From: Gallibacter sp963558965
GTDB taxonomy: Bacteria > Bacillota > Clostridia > Peptostreptococcales > Anaerovoracaceae
Reading direction: 5' to 3'
DNA length: 64,000 bases
Assembly: GCA_963558965.1 (NCBI GenBank)
Contig: CAUWIT010000012.1
Coordinates: forward strand, 1 to 64,000
The notes beneath the pieces are model-generated. The model made no database searches, was not told the origin of the DNA, and saw only the letters and a program-made list of their open reading frames with translations. Made by a program: the position numbers and the translations under genes. The first letter of the stretch is position 1. Each line of letters begins with the position of its first letter. Below, piece by piece: positions 1 through 7,029 of the stretch.

Positions 1-7
1 TTATTAA

Positions 8-49
8 AACCCTGTGAGGGTTAATAACCACTTATAAAAATGTGGTTTT
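8..49 (+). terminator. Two small adjacent hairpins at window edge
   Basis: A 5-bp hairpin (AACCC 8-12 with GGGTT 18-22) is followed by a second stem (AACCAC 26-31 with GTGGTT 42-47) ending in TTTT. They could end a transcript that enters from outside the window. The stems are short, so this is tentative. Confidence 0.3.
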
Positions 50-131
50 CAAATTACAATTTGTAGAACTATATTAATAGCAAAATAGCTTATAGTTAAC
101 TAGATTAAAAACTAAATATGATTAATAATTT

Positions 132-166
132 AAGACGATAGAAATTAAAAACTATCGTCTTTTTTC
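132..166 (+). terminator. Rho-independent terminator
   Basis: A perfect 10-bp stem (132-141 with 152-161, arms AAGACGATAG and CTATCGTCTT) with a 10-nt A-rich loop is followed by a T-run. No gene lies between the window start and this site, so it probably closes a transcript that begins upstream of the window. Confidence 0.75.
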
Positions 167-520
167 GTGCAAGAAAGGGTCGAGTAAGATGTTTAGGATA
201 CGAAGTACAACTTAAAAAAATAAATATAAACAGTTAAATCTATTATGCGATTGATCATTAAACATCAATAGCTTTTTTAATTTCAGGAGGAAACTTTATA
301 TTTCTACAAACATTATCTAATCTTAATTCGCTGCATATTTTTTGCAAGAATAGATAAAAAATTACGCCGTTAGGCGTTGAAATGATTGGGCGTGAAAGAT
401 TGGCGTGTTAAGAGCAAGTGTCAAATTCAAGGCTACGCAGGATGATCTTAATAAATTTTAATATGTATTGCAATTAGTCATACAAAGTGGCACTCTACCA
501 TTAGAAGGGTGGTGCTTACT
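167..520. other. Gene-poor stretch with a possible minus-strand gene remnant
   Basis: No intact gene is visible here. On the minus strand, about 258-408 is open without a start codon and ends in TAA at 258-260; it reads like the C-terminal end of a protein (…RNIKFPPEIKKAIDV). I do not recognise the family. A small ACGCC/GGCGT hairpin lies at 364-377. Given the decayed genes just downstream, a degraded gene tail is plausible, but chance openness in AT-rich DNA cannot be excluded. Confidence 0.25.
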
Positions 521-829
521 ATGGCAGTTAAAAAAAGTGCAAATGTTACGGCACGTATTCAACCGGAAATAAAAGAATCCGCAGAAGCAATTTTAAACAA
601 ACTTGGTATTCCTGTGTCTGTTTTTATTGATATGACTTATAGACAGGTTATCATGCATGATGGAATTCCATTTTCGCTTGAGATACCAAATAAGTTAAAA
701 ACAAGAGATCAAATGACTGATGCAGAGTTTGATGCTGTGATGGCAGCTGGTCTTGCTCAGGCAAAAGCAGATGACTCCTATTCTGTTGATGAAGCGTTTG
801 CAAATCTCAGGATGGAGATTAATAGATGA
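521..829 (+). CDS. RelB/DinJ-family antitoxin
   Basis: A 102-aa protein of the RelB/DinJ antitoxin family, which binds DNA through an N-terminal ribbon-helix-helix and neutralises a RelE/YafQ-type mRNA interferase. The N-terminus (VTARIQPEIKESAEAILNKLGI, about residues 9-30) is the typical strand-helix pattern, followed by the P-VSVFIDMTYRQVIMHDGIPF signature of the family. I chose ATG 521 over an upstream GTG because GAAGGGTGG at 505-513 serves as its ribosome binding site and would overlap the earlier start. The stop overlaps the ATG of the next frame (ATGA at 826-829), the usual antitoxin-toxin coupling. The partner toxin is only a stub, so the antitoxin is an orphan here. It probably still represses its own promoter. 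Confidence 0.85.
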   Translation: MAVKKSANVTARIQPEIKESAEAILNKLGIPVSVFIDMTYRQVIMHDGIPFSLEIPNKLKTRDQMTDAEFDAVMAAGLAQAKADDSYSVDEAFANLRMEINR

Positions 830-894
830 AAAAATATGAAGTAAAAATTACAAAGATGGCGGTTCTTTGTCAAATGATGTTGGTGAAGTACTAA
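826..894 (+). pseudogene. Truncated RelE-type toxin remnant
   Basis: The frame starting at ATG 826, overlapping the antitoxin stop by four bases, encodes MKKYEVKITKMA and then diverges, stopping after 22 codons. MKKYEVKITKMA matches the first beta strand of RelE/ParE-like toxins, which are usually 85-100 residues. All catalytic parts are missing. A terminator begins at once, so the rest of the gene appears deleted. Assignment rests on position plus a dozen residues. Confidence 0.65.
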
Positions 895-937
895 GAGATT
901 CAGGCAGCCTTTAGGCTGCTGTGGATCTCTTTTTTTG
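894..937 (+). terminator. Rho-independent terminator after the antitoxin
   Basis: A two-part stem: AGAGAT (894-899) pairs with ATCTCT (925-930), enclosing GCAGCCT (904-910) paired with AGGCTGC (913-919), followed by seven T. It closes the antitoxin transcript. Confidence 0.85.
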
Positions 938-941
938 TAGG

Positions 942-970
942 TTAACAAATAAATGCGATACGGTTATAAT
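942..970 (+). promoter_or_regulatory. Sigma-A promoter upstream of the LRR gene remnant
   Basis: TTAACA (942-947) and a consensus TATAAT (965-970) are separated by 17 bp. Between this promoter and the LRR frame (971-1219) there is only a 26-codon reading frame at 1015-1095 (start MAHNTGQKEWQ) without a clear ribosome binding site; I cannot assign it. Confidence 0.55.
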
Positions 971-1219
971 GGCATTGTAAACTATGTCTAGTTCGCACAA
1001 ACAAATTACAATTTATGGCACACAACACAGGTCAAAAGGAATGGCAGTTTGATGAAGCTATGCTTGATGAGATTAGTTGTAAAGAGCACAAATAACATCT
1101 TTACATTAAAAAAATAATCAAGTAAAATATATTTGTAGCATATATTTTCAGACAATACTGAATTATTCGAAATTATAAGTTGCAAATATTTTTTGTTTAA
1201 AAGGAGAAGAATGAGATGA

Positions 1220-2977
1220 AGAAATTCATGGATAAAAGATTTACAGAAGTTAAAAGGTATAGCTTTAAGTGAAATTGAAGAGGGCTCAAATGATGTGAGT
1301 TTTTTAGGCTCTAAGCCTGAGTTAAAAGAATTAAAGATAAGCTCAAAAAATATTACTTCTTTAGGTGGCTTAACAAATGCAAATTTCCCTAAACTGGAAA
1401 CATTGGATTTAAAACAAGCAAGCAATTTAAAAGATATATCTGCACTTGCAAACGGCCCTAAAGGTAGCTTGTCAAAAATCGACTTAGGGGATACTCAGGT
1501 AAAGGATATTACACCATTAAAAGGTTATAACAATCTAAAAATACTTAATATAGAAAAGATTGCAATTAGTGAAGCAAATAGAGCAGCTTATACTGAAACA
1601 ATTAAGTCATTAGTATCTCTAGAAGAGCTTTATATGTCATATTGCAAAATACAAGATAAAGATACTGAGATGTTTAGACCTTTGAGTAATCTTAAAGTAT
1701 TAGTACTTAATATATGCGAATTAACTAATACAGATTTTTGCGAATTCCTACCTGTCGGTATGACTAAAATAGGTCTATATGGAAATGATATCAGCAATAT
1801 GAATAACCTTACTAGATTTAAAAATCTTAATACTGTGGGAATATCAAACAACAATGTAGTGGATTTATCTTTCTTATCAAAGATGACAAGTCTTAGCAGT
1901 TGGGGCATTCGTCATGCTGAAGGAGGAGAAAATTTCCCTACTGAAGAAAGTGTGAATCTGACAATTAAAGAGTCTAGTATTAAAGATGGTAAGGTGGAAA
2001 TCGACAATCCGTTTGTAGGAGTTGATGGCGCGAAAGTATCTTTTAATGGCGCACAAGCTAAGAACAGCGAAAATGTCATTCTTGCTGAGGCTCAAAGCCA
2101 GGCTCCTTATGACAAAATCACTTTGACATTTAAAGACTTAAAAGCAAACAAATATAACCTTAATACAGACTACAGTACTACTCTTCCAAATGGACTTAAA
2201 CTCGTAGCAAATCTAAAATTTAAAATAGAAGTAGAAAACGATGTGCATGTCCACAAGTGGGGCGAGGTCAAGTATGAATGGTCATCTGACAACTCAGAGT
2301 GTACAGCGAAAAGAGTGTGCACATTGGATCAAACACACGTAGAATCCGAAACAGTGAAAGCTACTAAATCAGTTAAAAAGCCAGCGACAGAAAAAGAAGA
2401 AGGCATTGAAGAATATGTAGCAGAGTTTACAAATGACTGGGCTAAAAAACAGGTTAAAGAAGTTTCAATCCCAATGCTAGAGCATGTCCACAAGTGGGGC
2501 GAGGTCAAGTATGAATGGTCATCTGACAACTCAGAGTGTACAGCGAAAAGAGTGTGCACATTGGATCAAACACACGTAGAATCCGAAACAGTGAAAGCTA
2601 CTAAATCAGTTAAAAAGCCAGCGACAGAAAAAGAAGAAGGCATTGAAGAATATGTAGCAGAGTTTACAAATGACTGGGCTAAAAAACAGGTTAAAGAAGT
2701 TTCAATCCCAATGCTAGAAAAACCAGCTGATAAACCAGTTGACAAACCTGACGACAAGCCGGCTGTTAAACCTACTGAAAAGCCAGACAACAAACCAGTT
2801 GATAAACCTGTTGTTAAACCAACAGAAAAACCAGCTGATACATCTACTGACAAAGAAGTAGTAAAATCTCCGAAAACAGGAGAGGAAAATAACATGTCAA
2901 TATATGTAACTTTGTTGGCACTAAGTGGTGCAGTTTTAGCTGCATTTGCTCTACGTAAAAAGAAAAATATTAAATAA
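1220..2977 (+). pseudogene. LRR surface protein with sortase anchor, 5' end lost
   Basis: A cell-wall-anchored leucine-rich-repeat protein. The frame is open from 1220 and LRR-like sequence (KDLQKLKGIALSEIEEG) precedes the first usable start (GTG 1295), while no signal peptide exists in this frame. A good ribosome binding site and ATG at 1216 lead in another frame to MKKFMDKR and a stop, as if the true start had been joined out of frame to the middle of the gene by a deletion. After the LRRs (to about nt 1920) come a linker, two identical 79-residue repeats (2246-2482 and 2483-2718), a KPxDKP-type proline/lysine-rich stalk (about 2718-2865), the sorting motif SPKTG (2866-2881 region), a hydrophobic helix and an RKKK tail. 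Sortase would attach such a protein to peptidoglycan. Without an export signal the product is probably non-functional. Confidence 0.75.
2246..2718 (+). repeat. Perfect 237-bp tandem duplication inside the LRR gene
   Basis: Two copies with a period of 237 bp (79 codons), starting CATGTCCACAAGTGGGG at 2246 and again at 2483, appear identical at DNA level up to about 2718. Each encodes a module beginning HKWGEVKYEWSSDNSECTAK. Identity including silent positions implies recent duplication or gene conversion. Confidence 0.9.
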
Positions 2978-2995
2978 TAAAATGTAAATTTTAAG

Positions 2996-3037
2996 GAGAT
3001 TCGGGCAGGGTTTAAGCTCGAATCTCTGATTTTTTTG
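2996..3037 (+). terminator. Rho-independent terminator
   Basis: GAGATTCG (2996-3003) pairs with CGAATCTC (3019-3026), followed by GATTTTTTT. It ends the LRR transcript. Confidence 0.75.
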
Positions 3038-3096
3038 TGGATGTATGGTACAATAGTCGGGAAGTGACGAACAGTATTTGAAAGGGGAGGATTTAA

Positions 3097-3558
3097 ATGA
3101 TGAATATTGGAAGAGAACCGGTTAAAGACAATGATCTTTTCTTTACATGCTCCTTAATTAATTATATTTCAAGAAAGACAACAAATAGAAGAAAAGATAC
3201 AGTTAATGCACTGGATAAAAAATACATTTCAAAGATTTATGATTTAGCTGATGTTTATCATAGTGATAATATAGATCGAGTTAGTGATGATTTTATCAGA
3301 GATGCTAAAATAGTTAATGGGACATTTGATAACGTAAAAGAGTGCAAGTATTCAATTCCATCACATTGGGATATTGGAAAAGTATATAAACGATTGATAA
3401 AATCTGTGGCAGAGTATGAAAACATTGATATAATAGACGCTTTGATTAAAGTCTACAACTCTTTTCTTAGTGATAAAATAGATGACTATAATAGCAGCAT
3501 GTATTACGAAAATCCATCATATTTGTTAGAGTGCTATATAGAAAACAAAGTTATTTAA
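3097..3558 (+). CDS. Conserved hypothetical protein, 153 aa
   Basis: A soluble, charged, mostly helical protein without signal peptide or membrane segment. A strong ribosome binding site (AGGGGAGG, 3083-3090) lies six bases before ATG 3097. The sequence has the look of a family common in Firmicutes accessory DNA (MNIGREPVKDNDLFFTCSLI near the start; SHWDIGKVYKRLI at about residues 90-102), which I remember only as an uncharacterised protein, often near DUF3791/DUF3990-type genes. It stands alone here, ahead of an acetyltransferase gene 31 bases downstream on the same strand. I cannot give it a function. Confidence 0.6.
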   Translation: MMNIGREPVKDNDLFFTCSLINYISRKTTNRRKDTVNALDKKYISKIYDLADVYHSDNIDRVSDDFIRDAKIVNGTFDNVKECKYSIPSHWDIGKVYKRLIKSVAEYENIDIIDALIKVYNSFLSDKIDDYNSSMYYENPSYLLECYIENKVI

Positions 3559-3589
3559 ATAATTCAAATAGAGTTTTATAAGGTGATTT

Positions 3590-4348
3590 ATGCAATATGT
3601 TAAATTAACAAAAGATAACATTGAGAATGAGCATATCTGTTGTGCAATTTCGAATAATAAAGATATACAGGTGCAATCAAAGAAAAGCTGGTTAAAAAAT
3701 TGCTTTGACGATGGGCTAGTATTTTTGAAAAGCACAGAGCGAGGAAAATGTTTTATCGAGTATATTCCGGCTGAAAATGCTTGGATTCCAATTGTTGCAA
3801 ATGAATATATGTATATAAATTGCATGTGGGTATCAGGTTCATTAAAAGGCAACGGGTATTCGACAGATTTGCTAAATGCTTGCATCGAGGACAGTAAGAG
3901 CAAAGGCAAAAAAGGAATATGCATATTGTCAGCAAAAAAGAAAAAGCCATTCTTGGCTGATCCAAAATTCCTTAAGTATAAAGGTTTTGAGGTTTGTGAC
4001 GAATCGCAAAACGGTATACAGCTGTGGCATTTGGCCTTTGATGAAAACCAATGCTTACCACAGTTTAAGGAGTGTGCGAAGAACCCTAAGGTTGAGGAAG
4101 AGGGGTATGTTTTGTACTACACTAGCCAGTGTCCATTTAACGCTAAATATGTACCAATGGTGGAGGAAATGGCAAAGGAGAGAGGCGTGGAGTTTAAAGT
4201 GATACACCTGGAAACTAGGGAGGCGGCACAGAGCGCGCCTACGCCGGTTACGACTTATGCGCTATTTTGTGATGGGCAGTATGTTACAAATGAGCCGATG
4301 AACGGTAAGAAGTTTTTGAAATTGTTGGAAAATAGAGAAGTGAATTAA
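3590..4348 (+). CDS. YoaP-like GNAT acetyltransferase
   Basis: A 252-aa two-part protein. Residues 1 to about 150 have the GNAT fold pattern, with the CoA-binding turn around SGSLKGNGYSTDLLNACIE (about residues 82-100). The C-terminal part (about 165-252) resembles the YoaP domain, beginning GYVLYYTSQCPF and containing a thioredoxin-like strand-helix pattern. Members transfer an acetyl group from acetyl-CoA to an unknown acceptor. ATG 3590 follows AAGGTG at a normal distance. The gene lies in a short same-strand run with the hypothetical gene upstream. The substrate is unknown; other members are annotated only by similarity to B. subtilis YoaP. Confidence 0.75.
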   Translation: MQYVKLTKDNIENEHICCAISNNKDIQVQSKKSWLKNCFDDGLVFLKSTERGKCFIEYIPAENAWIPIVANEYMYINCMWVSGSLKGNGYSTDLLNACIEDSKSKGKKGICILSAKKKKPFLADPKFLKYKGFEVCDESQNGIQLWHLAFDENQCLPQFKECAKNPKVEEEGYVLYYTSQCPFNAKYVPMVEEMAKERGVEFKVIHLETREAAQSAPTPVTTYALFCDGQYVTNEPMNGKKFLKLLENREVN

Positions 4349-4369
4349 GTATATAGGAGAGGTTAAGAG

Positions 4370-5623
4370 ATGATTGAAAATAACGGATGGGATATATTAA
4401 ACAATCAATATGGCATGACAATTAATCCGGTAAATGAAGACGAAGATTATAATGGATTTAAAAAGGTATCTGATAACGATTTTGCAAGATTAAATGCTTG
4501 CTTTAGAGATGTGCCACAAATGCTTAAATCGATTTATGATAGTCAATATTATGCGGATTCATATAAGGTTATTTATGAGAAGGGATTAGGAGTGCTTCAA
4601 AAATCAGCCAAAGATCCTAACTTATATAGAGCAAATGTAGTTACTCCAGGAACAAATAATGGTATCGTTGGACAAGCTCTATTGCAGAAAATGGAACCAA
4701 ATGAAATAATGGAAGTGTCTAATCTGCTTATGTCAGCATTTTCAGTAGCAGCGGTTGCAACTAATCAGTATTATCTTGCAAGGATAGATAGTAAACTTGA
4801 AGCCGTAGAAAAGAAAGTAGATGAAATAAAAAGATTTTTAGAAATAGATAAAGAAAGTCAACTTTGGGCAGATGGTGAGTTTCTTAAGGAAATTAGAAAT
4901 AGTATTCAATTTATTGTTGATGATGATTTATATAGACAAGCAACTTTAACAAATATTCAATCTATAAGAAGAACTGCATTGTCTAATATTAAGCTTTATT
5001 ATGAGCAATTATTTGAGTTAAAGGCGTATCTAGACGTTAAGGACAATGATAAAGAGACTAAGGCAAACCTAGAAAAATATAAAGGGTATTTGCCTAAGTT
5101 TTGGTATTCTGTATATATTTTCGAAATGGCTTATTATCTTGAAGCGTATTTATCTAAAATTACAGATGAAGAGTTTCTTGAAGGTATTGCAAATGAAATG
5201 AGAAGTATTGTTTCTATGTTTAGTGAAGGATATAGTTTAATCGATAGTGAAATTAATAAATATATTGAAGAGGTTAAAGCTTTAAAAGCAAATGAAGTTC
5301 CAGCTAAGATGATGAAGGAAATAGGTAGATTTTTAGAGGTAGCGCAGATACCAGCATTTAATCCTTTGCTAGCTTGCGTGGCTAAGGGAATAGGAGTTGT
5401 TTTAGATGCTGGAGGAGATCGTCTTGAAAAGCTTGAAAAGACAAAGAAGAAGACTAAAAAAGAAGATGTAATTAATAGTTTAAAATCTGTTATTGCGCCG
5501 TATTCTGATATAGAACCTTTGAATTTTCAAATTGAGGCTGTAAAAACAATGAACTCAATTTACAACAAAAAGGTAGAAGTGATTGTAGCAGATAATGAGG
5601 CATATATTAAGTATGAATCTTAG
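4370..5623 (+). CDS. Uncharacterised 417-aa protein with hydrophobic helix and coiled coil
   Basis: I do not recognise this family. The N-terminal 100 residues are acidic and soluble. A small, Ala/Val-rich apolar segment at about residues 119-135 (LLMSAFSVAAVATNQYY) leads into a heptad-like stretch (LARIDSKLEAVEKKVDEIKRFLE, about 136-160). The rest is helical, with a KKKTKKED basic patch near residue 355. A short apolar segment followed by a coiled coil is seen in several accessory proteins of Firmicutes, some in defence loci, but that is only a loose resemblance. It begins 21 bases after the acetyltransferase with AGGAGAGG as ribosome binding site, and a terminator follows. Confidence 0.55.
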   Translation: MIENNGWDILNNQYGMTINPVNEDEDYNGFKKVSDNDFARLNACFRDVPQMLKSIYDSQYYADSYKVIYEKGLGVLQKSAKDPNLYRANVVTPGTNNGIVGQALLQKMEPNEIMEVSNLLMSAFSVAAVATNQYYLARIDSKLEAVEKKVDEIKRFLEIDKESQLWADGEFLKEIRNSIQFIVDDDLYRQATLTNIQSIRRTALSNIKLYYEQLFELKAYLDVKDNDKETKANLEKYKGYLPKFWYSVYIFEMAYYLEAYLSKITDEEFLEGIANEMRSIVSMFSEGYSLIDSEINKYIEEVKALKANEVPAKMMKEIGRFLEVAQIPAFNPLLACVAKGIGVVLDAGGDRLEKLEKTKKKTKKEDVINSLKSVIAPYSDIEPLNFQIEAVKTMNSIYNKKVEVIVADNEAYIKYES

Positions 5624-5651
5624 TTTGATATTCTATTAGATTTAACACAAC

Positions 5652-5684
5652 AAGGAGTAACGTTTGAGCTACTCCTTAATTTTT
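5652..5684 (+). terminator. Rho-independent terminator
   Basis: AAGGAGTA (5652-5659) pairs with TACTCCTT (5670-5677), followed by AATTTTTA. It ends the transcript of the 417-aa gene and lies just before the convergent patatin remnant. Confidence 0.7.
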
Positions 5685-5695
5685 ACATTCCCAAA

Positions 5696-6279
5696 TCACT
5701 TTCCCAAAAATCCCCTAACTTCCTCCAGGGCTTCAGTTGCGGCCTTTCGCCCAATCTCATAAGTGATTTTTAGATTTTCGGGATTTTTCTCAATACGGCT
5801 TACAGGCAGCTTCTCGCTAGGCTGGATAACCAAGGCATTTCCAAGAGCCACCTGCTCATTTATGTAAACCAAAGTCTCGTTGTAGTCGATATGCCTTTTG
5901 GCAGCAGTCTCCACAAACTTAGGATATTTTCTGTACTTTAGCTTCATAACAGGAATGGCCTTGTTCTTTGTTTTTGTGTATCCAGGTGGTTGCGTTAGTA
6001 TAACCACATTTTTCTCGTATCCAAGCTTCTGAAAAAACTTTAAAGGCATAGAATCCGAAATCCCGCCATCGAGGAGCAGTTGTCCATCTATCTCTACAAT
6101 TTGAGACACCAATGGCATCGCAGAAGACGCACGCACCCAATCAAAGCCATTCTTCTCTGTACCCTTGTAGTCCCAACAGCTCCGTCAAATGTTATATTGT
6201 TTTCCATAAAGACATCGATAACGCCTGCGGTAAACATACCACGCATAGCGCCGCCTTCCATAACTAGACCAGTTTTCAT
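5696..6279 (-). pseudogene. Patatin-like phospholipase with internal deletion
   Basis: The two ends of a patatin-family lipase are present in different frames. The N-terminal 36 codons (from 6279: MKTGLVMEGGAMRGMFTAGV…FDGAVG) carry the oxyanion-hole loop GGAMRG. The next frame resumes with DYKGTEKNGFDWVRASSAMPLVS and includes DGGISDS (the catalytic Asp motif DGG) to the end at 5696. The middle, including the nucleophile motif GxSxG expected right after FDGAVG, is absent. Family members of this type are about 280 residues; only about 195 codons remain, so some 90 were lost together with the frame. The junction is near 6170. The product cannot be catalytic. Confidence 0.85.
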
Positions 6280-6438
6280 AAAAAAATTTCACCACCATTT
6301 TGTCATATTTACTTTATATTACTATATTTTTGTGGAAGTTGCAGTAGTTTGGGGAAAATATATAGGGTGTATACTCATGTTAAAATGTGATATAATTACT
6401 ATTGATTATGTAAAACAAAAGGACAGTAAAACGGACAA

Positions 6439-7029
6439 ATGAATACATTAGATTATTACAACAAAAATGCAAAAGCATTTGTAACAGACACCGCAGATGT
6501 TCAATTTCATCATATGCAGGATAAGTTTTTAGGCTACTTAAACGACCAAGACTATATCTTGGATTTTGGCTGTGGCTCAGGCAGAGATTCAAAATATTTT
6601 TTGAGGAATGGCTATTGTGTTGATGCCATAGACGGTTCTATTGAGCTATGTAAAATTGCTGAGAAAAACATAGGTCAAAAAGTTAAATGCATGTTATTTC
6701 AAGACTTAAATGAACACGAAAAATACAATGGAATATGGGCGTGTTCATCTATTTTGCATTTAGATAGAAATGAACTTGTAGATGTTTTAAAGAAAATGGC
6801 AGATGCCTTAAAAGAAAATGGAGTTATTTATACATCGTTTAAATATGGTGATTGGCAAGGTGAAAGAAATGGTCGATTTTTTAATGATATGAACGAAGAA
6901 ATTGCAAAAGAAATCATATCGCAGATAGACGATTTAGTTATAGAAGAACAGTGGATTACAGCCGATGTAAGAAAAGGTCGAGGGGATGAACAATGGCTGA
7001 ATATAATATTGCTGAAAAAACCAATGTAA
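6439..7029 (+). CDS. Class I SAM-dependent methyltransferase
   Basis: A 196-aa Rossmann-fold methyltransferase. Motif I ILDFGCGSGRDSKYF lies at about residues 40-54, the acidic end of strand 2 (VDAIDGS) follows, and motif IV-like GIWACSSILHL is near 95-105. The methyl acceptor is unknown. The C-terminus overlaps the start of the helicase frame by 37 bp (6993-7029), so the two were probably translated as a pair. Such small methyltransferases are found fused to or beside this helicase type, which suggests a joint role, perhaps in nucleic acid modification or defence; that is inference. The ribosome binding site is weak. Confidence 0.75.
   Translation: MNTLDYYNKNAKAFVTDTADVQFHHMQDKFLGYLNDQDYILDFGCGSGRDSKYFLRNGYCVDAIDGSIELCKIAEKNIGQKVKCMLFQDLNEHEKYNGIWACSSILHLDRNELVDVLKKMADALKENGVIYTSFKYGDWQGERNGRFFNDMNEEIAKEIISQIDDLVIEEQWITADVRKGRGDEQWLNIILLKKPM

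Noticed and set aside
509..520. GTG 509 as antitoxin start
   Set aside because: It would use the GAAGGGTGG needed as ribosome binding site for ATG 521.
1006..1425. 139-codon minus-strand frame opposite the LRR gene start
   Set aside because: No ribosome binding site, low-complexity Phe/Leu-rich product, and the plus strand holds recognisable LRR sequence.
2329..2895. Two similar minus-strand open frames (2329-2559 and 2566-2895)
   Set aside because: They are the antisense of the duplicated 237-bp module of the LRR gene and share its identity only for that reason.
6080..6442. Plus-strand frame opposite the patatin remnant
   Set aside because: Product has no family features and lies antisense to clear patatin sequence.
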